From assembly GCA_964017155.1 (NCBI GenBank), contig OZ024861.1:28853733-28917732 (forward strand): a stretch of 64,000 nucleotides of DNA. Direction: 5' to 3'. Shown here in pieces: positions 48,801-60,800 of the stretch (the first letter of the stretch is position 1; the number at the start of each line of letters is the position of its first letter). The notes beneath the pieces are model-generated. The model saw only the letters and a list, made by a program, of their open reading frames with translations, did no database searches and was not told the origin of the DNA. Made by a program: the position numbers and the translations under genes. This DNA is from Oasisia sp. SBJ-2009 (lineage: Eukaryota > Annelida > Polychaeta > Sabellida > Siboglinidae).

Positions 48801-51800
48801 AACTCACAGGTGATGGTCAATTCTAGGCATATCCCAATAAATGAATTTTTAATCATGCATGTTAATAATGACCCGCCTCGACACTCAGTCAGGTGTGTAG
48901 ACAAATAAACAAGGAAGACAGGGTTGTGGGTGAACTTGGTCAAGGAAGAGAGAAGGATTAAAGGACATGGAGTTACATTAACAAAGAAGCAGTGTAGACT
49001 AGATATTAGACAATTCTCATTTTCACAAAGAATAGTTAACGAATGGGACAGATTATCAGCTGATTGTGTTGGTGCTAGTAGTGTTAATATATTTTAAAAT
49101 AAAATCGACATATACCTAAGACGGGCGGGGTATACTTAGATAGATGGGTTGGACTATCGATAAGCCAAACGGCTTCCTAGTCCACCTGCCATCTAGAGTT
49201 GAATCTCTAGGTGGCAATCTTGTTAAATCTCTTGTTAAAAACCTGTAGATCTGCCTTGTTTTAATGTTATGCAATAACCATATTATGTGTGAATAATCAC
49301 CATACATAGTAAACATGTACATCAGTATAGATAGTTACAAGAGAACGGTGCAAACTTCTTGATCTACAAGTCAGACTACCTACTAACATCTACACAATGC
49401 ATCTAATCCCCCCATCTATGCATCTAATCCCCCCATCTATGCATCTAATCCCCCCATCTATGCATCTAATCCCCCCATCTATGCATCTAATCCCCCCATC
49501 TATGCATCTAATCCCCCCATCTATGCATCTAATCCCCCCATCTATGCATCTAATCCCCCCATCTATGCATCTAATCCCCCCATCTATGCATCTAATCCCC
49601 CCATCTATGCATCTAATCCCCCCATCTATGCATCTAATCCCCCCATCTATGCATCTAATCCCCCCATCTATGCATCTAATCCCCCCATCTATGCATCTAA
49701 TCCCCCCATCTATGCATCTAATCCCCCCATCTATGCATCTAATCCCCCCATCTATGCAATGACTAACTATAAACATAAGTACAACAGTTATCACAGGATG
49801 GTGGGTGGGAACTTAAACTATTCGCACAAATATTATAATGCTATCGTTGGAACTTGTAAACACAGCTGCTGAGCCAAGCAAGGCTGATTAGATACTGTTA
49901 TAATAAGATTAAAAAGGTTATATAAAAAATAAAGAAATGGTTTTAGAATATTATGATAAGTAAAGATATAGTTTAAATAAATTGGCTGGTTCCAAGCAAT
50001 TAATTGTATCCGAGGTTTGACCTTTCACACCTCGAGTCAGCCACATGTGCCCAATACACTGACACTCTGAGACAACCAAGTCCAGCTCAAACTAATCTTG
50101 TAATGCTATATTCAGGGTCGTACGGGGCCTTGAAAGTCTTGAAAAGCCTTTTGAATGTGATTGAACCAAATTCAAGGCCTTGAAATCCTTGAATTTTACA
50201 AGTATTCTTGAAAAGTCTTGAATTTAATTGTGGTCAGTAAAATATTGTTTCGCCTCAATTGTTGTGATAACTAACAGCTGGAAAAGGAAAAGCCTATGCA
50301 AAAAATAACTGATGTGCACATTGGGCAGTTGGCATTTCATTGTGGTCAGCGCCATTTTTTTAGTCAAGTAAATTTTTTAATGTTAACTTAATTTGCTGCA
50401 CTTAAAAGTACACGTCGTTAAAACAGTCTTGAATTTGTTTTAGAAATAGCCTTGAAAAGTCTTGAATAGCCTTGAATTTCAAATTACCTGATGTGTACGG
50501 ACCCTGTATATTGCATCAGGGCGCGAATCCAGCATAAAATAACCTTGAATGTGGTGCCATGTAGTGGATAGTTTTAAAAGCAAGTCAGGAACATTGTTTA
50601 AATGTACCAACATAACAATTTAAAGTTTCTGGTCAAACAGATGTGAAAACGGGTACTTTTAAAATAACGGCTGGGATGTAAAGGGTTAACAAGAACATCT
50701 GTGTGGAGTCTAACACTGACGGTGGTTCTGTGTGGAGTCTAACACTGACGGTGGTTCTGTGTGGAGTCTAACACTGATGGTGGTTCTGTGTGGAGTCTAA
50801 CACTGACGGTGGTTCTGTGTGGAGTCTAACACTGACGGTGGTTCTGTGTGGAGTCTAACACTGATGGTGGTTCTGTGTGGAGTCTAACACTGATGGTGGT
50901 TCTGTGTGGAGTCTAACACTGACGGTGGTTCTGTGTGGAGTCTAACACTGACGGTGGTTCTGTGTGGAGTCTAACACTGATGGTGGTTCTGTGTGGAGTC
51001 TAACACTGACGGTGGTTCTGTGTGGAGTCTAACACTGACGGTGGTTCTTTGTGGAGTCTAACACTGACGGTGGTTCTGTGTGGAGTCTAACACTGACGGT
51101 GGTCCTGTGTGGAGTCTAACACTGACGGTGGTTCTGTGTGGAGTCTAACACTGACGGTGGTTCTGTGTGGAGTCTAACACTGACGGTGGTTCTGTGTGGA
51201 GTCTAACACTGACGGTGGTTCTGTGTGGAGTCTAACACTGACGGTGGTTCTTTGTGGAGTCTAACACTGATGGTGGTTCTTTGTGGAGTCTAACACTGAC
51301 GGTGATTCTGTGTGGAGTCTAACACTGATGGTGGTTCTGTGTGGAGTCTAACACTGACGGTGGTCCTGTGTGGAGTCTAACACTGATGGTGGTTCTGTGT
51401 GGAGTCTAACACTGACGGTGGTCCTGTGTGGAGTCTAACACTGACGGTGGTCCTGTGTGGAGTCTAACACTGACGGTGGTTCTGTGTGGAGTCTAACACT
51501 GACGGTGGTCCTGTGTGGAGTCTAACACTGATGGTGGTCCTGTGTGGAGTCTAACACTGACGGTGGTCCTGTGTGGAGTCTAACACTGACGGTGGTCCTG
51601 TGTGGAGTCTAACACTGATGGTGGTCCTGTGTGGAGTCTAACACTGACGGTGGTCCTGTGTGGAGTCAAACACTGACGGTGGTCCTGTGTGGAGTCTAAC
51701 ACTGATGGTGGTCCTGTGTGGAGTCTAACACTGATGGTGGTTCTGTGTGGAGTCTAACACTGATGGTGGTTCTGTGTGGAGTCTAACACTGACGGTGGTC

Positions 51801-54800
51801 CTGTGTGGAGTCAAACACTGACGGTGGTCCTGTGTAGAGTCTAACACTGACGGTGGTCCTGTGTGGAGTCAAACACTGACGGTGGTCCTGTGTGGAGTCT
51901 AACACTGACGGTGGTTCTGTGTGGAGTCTAACACTGACGGTGGTTCTGTGTGGAGTCTAACACTGATGGTGGTCCTGTGTGGAGTCTAACACTGATGGTG
52001 GTTCTGTGTGGAGTCTAACACTGATGGTGGTTCTGTGTGGAGTCTAACACTGATGGTGGTCCTGTGTGGAGTCTAACACTGATGGTGGTCCTGTGTGGAG
52101 TCTAACACTGACGGTGGTCCTGTGTGGAGTCAAACACTGACGGTGGTCCTGTGTGGAGTCTAACACTGATGGTGGTTCTGTGTGGAGTCTAACACTGATG
52201 GTGGTTCTGTGTGGAGTCTAACACTGATGGTGGTTCTGTGTGGAGTCTAACACTGATGGTGGTCCTGTGTGGAGTCTAACACTGATGGTGGTTCTGTGTG
52301 GAGTCTAACACTGATGGTGGTTCTGTGTGGAGTCTAACACTGATGGTGGTTCTGTGTGGAGTCTAACACTGATGGTGGTCCTGTGTGGAGTCTAACACTG
52401 ATGGTGGTCCTGTGTGGAGTCTAACACTGATGGTGGTTCTGTGTGGAGTCTAACACTGATGGTGGTTCTGTGTGGAGTCTAACACTGATGGTGGTTCTGT
52501 GTGGAGTCTAACACTGATGGTGGTTCTGTGTGGAGTCTAACACTGATGGTGGTTCTGTGTGGAGTCTAACACTGATGGTGGTCCTGTGTGGAGTCTAACA
52601 CTGACGGTGGTCCTGTGTGGAGTCAAACACTGACGGTGGTCCTGTGTGGAGTCTAACACTGATGGTGGTTCTGTGTGGAGTCTAACACTGATGGTGGTTC
52701 TGTGTGGAGTCTAACACTGATGGTGGTTCTGTGTGGAGTCTAACACTGACGGTGGTCCTGTGTGGAGTCTAACACTGATGGTGGTCCTGTGTGGAGTCTA
52801 ACACTGACGGTGGTCCTGTGTGGAGTCTAACACTGACGGTGGTCCTGTGTGGAGTCTAACACTGATGGTGGTCCTGTGTGGAGTCTAACACTGACGGTGG
52901 TCCTGTGTGGAGTCAAACACTGACGGTGGTCCTGTGTGGAGTCTAACACTGATGGTGGTCCTGTGTGGAGTCTAACACTGATGGTGGTTCTGTGTGGAGT
53001 CTAACACTGATGGTGGTTCTGTGTGGAGTCTAACACTGACGGTGGTCCTGTGTGGAGTCAAACACTGACGGTGGTCCTGTGTGGAGTCTAACACTGACGG
53101 TGGTCCTGTGTGGAGTCAAACACTGACGGTGGTCCTGTGTGGAGTCTAACACTGATGGTGGTCCTGTGTGGAGTCTAACACTGATGGTGGTTCTGTGTGG
53201 AGTCTAACACTGATGGTGGTTCTGTGTGGAGTCTAACACTGATGGTGGTCCTGTGTGGAGTCTAACACTGATGGTGGTCCTGTGTGGAGTCTAACACTGA
53301 CGGTGGTCCTGTGTGGAGTCAAACACTGACGGTGGTCCTGTGTGGAGTCTAACACTGATGGTGGTTCTGTGTGGAGTCTAACACTGATGGTGGTTCTGTG
53401 TGGAGTCTAACACTGATGGTGGTTCTGTGTGGAGTCTAACACTGATGGTGGTCCTGTGTGGAGTCTAACACTGATGGTGGTTCTGTGTGGAGTCTAACAC
53501 TGATGGTGGTTCTGTGTGGAGTCTAACACTGATGGTGGTTCTGTGTGGAGTCTAACACTGATGGTGGTCCTGTGTGGAGTCTAACACTGATGGTGGTCCT
53601 GTGTGGAGTCTAACACTGATGGTGGTTCTGTGTGGAGTCTAACACTGACGGTGGTTCTGTGTGGAGTCTAACACTGACGGTGGTTCTGTGTGGAGTCTAA
53701 CACTGACGGTGGTTCTGTGTGGAGTCTAACACTGACGGTGGTTCTGTGTGGAGTCTAACACTGACGGTGGTTCTGTGTGGAGTCTAACACTGATGGTGGT
53801 TCTGTGTGGAGTCTAACACTGATGGTGGTTCTGTGTGGAGTCTAACACTGATGGTGGTTCTGTGTGGAATCTAACACTGACGGTGGTTCTGTGTGGAGTC
53901 TAACACTGATGGTGGTTCTGTGTGGAGTCTAACACTGATGGTGGTTCTGTGTGGAGTCTAACACTGATGGTGGTTCTGTGTGGAGTCTAACACTGATGGT
54001 GGTTCTGTGTGGAATCTAACACTGACGGTGGTTCTGTGTGGAGTCTAACACTGATGGTGGTTCTGTGTGGAGTCTAACACTGATGGTGGTCCTGTGTGGA
54101 GTCTAACACTGATGGTGGTCCTGTGTGGAGTCTAACACTGATGGTGGTTCTGTGTGGAGTCTAACACTGACGGTGGTTCTGTGTGGAGTCTAACACTGAT
54201 GGTGGTTCTGTGTGGAGTCTAACACTGACGGTGGTTCTGTGTGGAGTCTAACACTGATGGTGGTTCTGTGTGGAGTCTAACACTGACGGTGGTTCTGTGT
54301 GGAGTCTAACACTGATGGTGGTTCTGTGTGGAGTCTAACACTGACGGTGGTCCTGTGTGGAGTCTAACACTGACGGTGGTCCTGTGTGGAGTCAAACACT
54401 GACGGTGGTCCTGTGTGGAGTCTAACACTGACGATGGTTCTGTGTGGAGTCTAACACTGATGGTGGTTCTGTGTGGAGTCTAACACTGATGGTGGTCCTG
54501 TGTGGAGTCTAACACTGACGGTGGTCCTGTGTGGAGTCAAACACTGACGGTGGTCCTGTGTGGAGTCTAACACTGACGATGGTTCTGTGTGGAGTCTAAC
54601 ACTGATGGTGGTCCTGTGTGGAGTCTAACACTGATGGTGGTCCTGTGTGGAGTCTAACACTGACGATGGTTCTGTGTGGAGTCTAACACTGATGGTGGTT
54701 CTGTGTGGAGTCTAACACTGATGGTGGTTCTGTGTGGAGTCTAACACTGACGGTGGTCCTGTGTGGAGTCTAACACTGACGGTGGTTCTGTGTGGAGTCT

Positions 54801-57800
54801 AACACTGACGGTGGTTCTGTGTGGAGTCTAACACTGATGGTGGTTCTGTGTGGAGTCTAACACTGATGGTGGTTCTGTGTGGAGTCTAACACTGATGGTG
54901 GTCCTGTGTGGAGTCTAACACTGATGGTGGTCCTGTGTGGAGTCTAACACTGACGGTGGTCCTGTGTGGAGTCAAACACTGACGGTGGTCCTGTGTGGAG
55001 TCTAACACTGATGGTGGTTCTGTGTGGAGTCTAACACTGATGGTGGTTCTGTGTGGAGTCTAACACTGATGGTGGTTCTGTGTGGAGTCTAACACTGATG
55101 GTGGTCCTGTGTGGAGTCTAACACTGATGGTGGTTCTGTGTGGAGTCTAACACTGATGGTGGTTCTGTGTGGAGTCTAACACTGATGGTGGTTCTGTGTG
55201 GAGTCTAACACTGATGGTGGTCCTGTGTGGAGTCTAACACTGATGGTGGTCCTGTGTGGAGTCTAACACTGATGGTGGTTCTGTGTGGAGTCTAACACTG
55301 ACGGTGGTTCTGTGTGGAGTCTAACACTGACGGTGGTTCTGTGTGGAGTCTAACACTGACGGTGGTTCTGTGTGGAGTCTAACACTGACGGTGGTTCTGT
55401 GTGGAGTCTAACACTGACGGTGGTTCTGTGTGGAGTCTAACACTGATGGTGGTTCTGTGTGGAGTCTAACACTGATGGTGGTTCTGTGTGGAGTCTAACA
55501 CTGATGGTGGTTCTGTGTGGAATCTAACACTGACGGTGGTTCTGTGTGGAGTCTAACACTGATGGTGGTTCTGTGTGGAGTCTAACACTGATGGTGGTTC
55601 TGTGTGGAGTCTAACACTGATGGTGGTTCTGTGTGGAGTCTAACACTGATGGTGGTTCTGTGTGGAATCTAACACTGACGGTGGTTCTGTGTGGAGTCTA
55701 ACACTGATGGTGGTTCTGTGTGGAGTCTAACACTGATGGTGGTTCTGTGTGGAGTCTAACACTGATGGTGGTTCTGTGTGGAGTCTAACACTGATGGTGG
55801 TTCTGTGTGGAGTCTAACACTGATGGTGGTTCTGTGTGGAGTCTAACACTGATGGTGGTCCTGTGTGGAGTCTAACACTGATGGTGGTCCTGTGTGGAGT
55901 CTAACACTGATGGTGGTTCTGTGTGGAGTCTAACACTGACGGTGGTTCTGTGTGGAGTCTAACACTGACGGTGGTTCTGTGTGGAGTCTAACACTGACGG
56001 TGGTTCTGTGTGGAGTCTAACACTGACGGTGGTTCTGTGTGGAGTCTAACACTGACGGTGGTTCTGTGTGGAGTCTAACACTGATGGTGGTTCTGTGTGG
56101 AGTCTAACACTGATGGTGGTTCTGTGTGGAGTCTAACACTGATGGTGGTTCTGTGTGGAATCTAACACTGACGGTGGTTCTGTGTGGAGTCTAACACTGA
56201 TGGTGGTTCTGTGTGGAGTCTAACACTGATGGTGGTTCTGTGTGGAGTCTAACACTGACGGTGGTCCTGTGTGGAGTCAAACACTGACGGTGGTCCTGTG
56301 TGGAGTCTAACACTGATGGTGGTTCTGTGTGGAGTCTAACACTGATGGTGGTTCTGTGTGGAGTCTAACACTGATGGTGGTCCTGTGTGGAGTCTAACAC
56401 TGATGGTGGTTCTGTGTGGAATCTAACACTGACGGTGGTTCTGTGTGGAGTCTAACACTGATGGTGGTTCTGTGTGGAGTCTAACACTGATGGTGGTTCT
56501 GTGTGGAGTCTAACACTGACGGTGGTCCTGTGTGGAGTCAAACACTGACGGTGGTCCTGTGTGGAGTCTAACACTGATGGTGGTTCTGTGTGGAGTCTAA
56601 CACTGATGGTGGTTCTGTGTGGAGTCTAACACTGACGGTGGTTCTGTGTGGAGTCTAACACTGACGGTGGTTCTGTGTGGAGTCTAACACTGACGGTGGT
56701 TCTGTGTGGAGTCTAACACTGACGGTGGTTCTGTGTGGAGTCTAACACTGACGGTGGTTCTGTGTGGAGTCTAACACTGACGGTGGTTCTGTGTGGAGTC
56801 TAACACTGACGGTGGTTCTGTGTGGAGTCTAACACTGATGGTGGTTCTGTGTGGAGTCTAACACTGATGGTGGTTCTGTGTGGAGTCTAACACTGATGGT
56901 GGTTCTGTGTGGAATCTAACACTGACGGTGGTTCTGTGTGGAGTCTAACACTGATGGTGGTTCTGTGTGGAGTCTAACACTGATGGTGGTTCTGTGTGGA
57001 GTCTAACACTGATGGTGGTTCTGTGTGGAGTCTAACACTGATGGTGGTTCTGTGTGGAATCTAACACTGACGGTGGTTCTGTGTGGAGTCTAACACTGAT
57101 GGTGGTTCTGTGTGGAGTCTAACACTGATGGTGGTTCTGTGTGGAATCTAACACTGACGGTGGTTCTGTGTGGAGTCTAACACTGATGGTGGTTCTGTGT
57201 GGAGTCTAACACTGATGGTGGTTCTGTGTGGAGTCTAACACTGACGGTGGTTCTGTGTGGAGTCTAACACTGATGGTGGTTCTGTGTGGAATCTAACACT
57301 GATGGTGGTTCTGTGTGGAGTCTAACACTGATGGTGGTTCTGTGTGGAGTCTAACACTGATGGTGGTTCTGTGTGGAGTCTAACACTGATGGTGGTTCTG
57401 TGTGGAATCTAACACTGACGGTGGTTCTGTGTGGAGTCTAACACTGATGGTGGTTCTGTGTGGAATCTAACACTGATGGTGGTTCTGTGTGGAGTCTAAC
57501 ACTGATGGTGGTTCTGTGTGGAGTCTAACACTGACGGTGGTTCTGTGTGGAGTCTAACACTGATGGTGGTTCTGTGTGGAATCTAACACTGATGGTGGTT
57601 CTGTGTGGAGTCTAACACTGACGGTGGTCCTGTGTGGAGTCTAACACTGACGGTGGTCCTGTGTGGAGTCTAACACTGACGGTGGTTCTGTGTGGAGTCT
57701 AACACTGACGGTGGTCCTGTGTGGAGTCTAACACTGATGGTGGTCCTGTGTGGAGTCTAACACTGACGGTGGTCCTGTGTGGAGTCTAACACTGATGGTG

Positions 57801-60800
57801 GTTCTGTGTGGAGTCTAACACTGACGGTGGTTCTGTGTGGAGTCTAACACTGATGGTGGTTCTGTGTGGAGTCTAACACTGATGGTGGTTCTGTGTGGAG
57901 TCTAACACTGATGGTGGTTCTGTGTGGAGTCTAACACTGACGGTGGTTCTGTGTGGAGTCTAACACTGATGGTGGTTCTGTGTGGAGTCTAACACTGATG
58001 GTGGTTCTGTGTGGAGTCTAACACTGATGGTGGTTCTGTGTGGAGTCTAACACTGACGGTGGTTCTGTGTGGAGTCTAACACTGACGGTGGTCCTGTGTG
58101 GAGTCTAACACTGACGGTGGTTCTGTGTGGAGTCTAACACTGACGGTGGCTCTGTGTGGAGTCTAACACTGACGGTGGTTCTGTGTGGAGTCTAACACTG
58201 ACGGTGGTTCTGTGTGGAGTCTAACACTGACGGTGGTCCTGTGTGGAGTCTAACACTGAAGGTGGTTCTGTGTGGAGTCTAACACTGACGGTGGTCCTGT
58301 GTGGAGTCTAACACTGATGGTGGTTCTGTGTGGAGTCTAACACTGACGGTGGTTCTGTGTGGAGTCAAACACTGACGGTGGTCCTGTGTGGAGTCTAACA
58401 CTGATGGTGGTTCTGTGTGGAATCTAACACTGACGGTGGTCCTGTGTGGAGTCTAACACTGACGGTGGTCCTGTGTGGAGTCTAACACTGATGGTGGTTC
58501 TGTGTGGAGTCTAACACTGACGGTGGCTCTGTGGTTCTGTGCAGACTTTTGCAAGAAGATCTCGCAGAAGGACAAGCCACGGAGGAGTTCTAGCGAGGAC
58601 ACAAGTGACAGTGGACTGAACGAGGAGGAGGAGGGGTGTGGGCCCTTCATCCATCACCCCTTCAAGCTGCGGGAAAACCAGCCCAACATAGTGATGAACA
58701 TCGCCGTGAGTCTCCCTTGACACAGCAGTGTCAGGATGTTGCCGTTTGTCAGTTGCAAAATCAATATCTCAGTCAGGTGACTGGGGTACTATTTCACTAA
58801 TGTTGCTACAAAGTCTTACACTCAATTTGTTTCTCCTAACAATCTATTTTGATCCTTAACGGTGATCTTTAAATCATGAAAACTTTAAACACCATAACGT
58901 GCCAACAGGACATTGTCACTGGTGTGTCATGGAAATAGTGTCCTCAGTAATATAGCAGTGCATAGTTGCGTTTTGTAAAACTCTTACTTTAACAGCGGAT
59001 TTTGTTTAAGGATGAATTTTCCTTAAAAGAGTTATTTATCTTAGTGAAGTGGTCCCTCGAAGTTAGTTGTTGGAGTGTCTCTAAAATCTATTCTGTAAGT
59101 GTCTCAGAACCTTTGTTCCTCAGTAATTGTCAATCACCCTGTCTCTTGGTATTTCACTATATAAATGTAACTTAGTCTCTTAGTTTATCAGTCTCTTAAT
59201 GCCTCAGAATCTGTTTTTGTGTAATGTTTATTCAAACTTTTTTGTCTCATGGTATCTCAGTAACTATTTACTTTTAGTGTGATAACCCTATTGAGCGGTG
59301 GCATGGTGTATGACACTTGAATATGAATGTCCCTTTGGCGGCATTGACGATGTCTGCTATTCAAATAATTTTTATGTTTTCCGCACATGTTCTATATAGC
59401 CATTAAGGGTGATGCTTTAGCATTGCAGAAGCGCTAATCATGCATTGTCGCCCTGTTGAATTTTTTCGAGATTTGTTTATTCTTGTGTAACTGATTGCAA
59501 AAATGTCCAGCCGCAGTGATGGCAAAAAACATTACTTATGTCATTGATGGCGATTTACCAAGTAACTACTGACTTAGGCAGATCAGTCTCTTGGTTTCTC
59601 TGTACTTATATAATTCAGTCTATTTGTATCTCGGTGTCTGTATAACTTTGTCTATTGGGATTCAGTATCTCTCTCACTGAGTGTAGTATTGTGGTAGTGT
59701 CACCCATCTCTCATTGTATAGTCACTAAACAGACGTTTTTATGTTGGCAGAATGCAAAACAACTTCCGATCCTGACCCCCGCGATGAAGGCGAGCCTGGG
59801 CACAGAGCTGAGGGTTCAGTTCCCTGTGTCGAGTGGGAGTCAACACCGGGCCAAGGAGTGGGTGACGGTGGAGAAACCAACCCCAGCCACACCCACAGCC
59901 ACAGCCACACCCACAGCCACAGCCACACCCACAGCCACAGCCACGCCGCCTGTAGCCCCACCTCCCAAGGAGGACAGCGTCTTCCCTGATCCCCCCATAC
60001 AGGTAGGGATCGCTCGGCTGCCTCCTTCCTGTCTGTCTTCCCGCAGTGTTGGGGTGTTTTTGTCACTATGAAAGTCTGATGTGTTGGAAGCATGTGCTAT
60101 GGGTGAATAGTTAACGTTGTTTTTGTAAGGTAAAAGGTGTTGTGTTGATATCCTGTAAAGAGTTTATTTGTAAATTTAGGCTTGGGGGAGGGCTGAAATG
60201 CTTGAAGATCTATTGTCCAAACATAAGAACATTCCACTTAGAGGATATTTTTACCATAATTTGATAAAGATGGTGACACAGTATATTTTAAATAATTTTT
60301 CTGTGGCACTGGGTGCCGCCATTTTCACAGACTTCACACAAATTGTCCTTCCTGTCTCAGCCTGTCAGTATTGTCCTTCCTGTCATAGCCTGTCAGTATT
60401 GTCCTTCCTGTCGCAGCCTGTCAGTATTGTCCTTCCTGTCATAGCCTGTCAGTATTGTCCTTCCTGTCGCAGCCTGTCAGTATTGTCCTTCCTGTCGCAG
60501 CCTGTCAGTATTGTCCTTCCTGTCGCAGCCTGTCAGTATTGTCCTTCCTGTCGCAGCCTGTCAGTATTGTCCTTCCTGTCGCAGCCTGTCAGTATTGTCC
60601 TTCTTGTCGCAGCCTGTCAGTATTGGTGACGTGGTGTCTGAGAGATTGAGTGCACTGCGGAGGCTACAGTCAAACCCGAATGACGTCCAAGCTCTGACCA
60701 AGATACACCATGTTGACCGCCAGGTGTGTACTTTGGTCCAGAATTAACTGTTTTGAACTGTATATTTCTAATCGCTGTCACTGTAATATTCTAGTTTTTT

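Noticed and set aside
49390..49794. HLIPPSM / CIDGGIR repeat ORFs
   Set aside because: Seven-codon period of a perfect intronic minisatellite; no splice or start context.
50699..58544. CRISPR-like array of short repeats
   Set aside because: Head-to-tail units without unique spacers in an animal intron; it is a minisatellite. The same holds for the arrays at 30757, 38817, 41807, 49397 and 60341.
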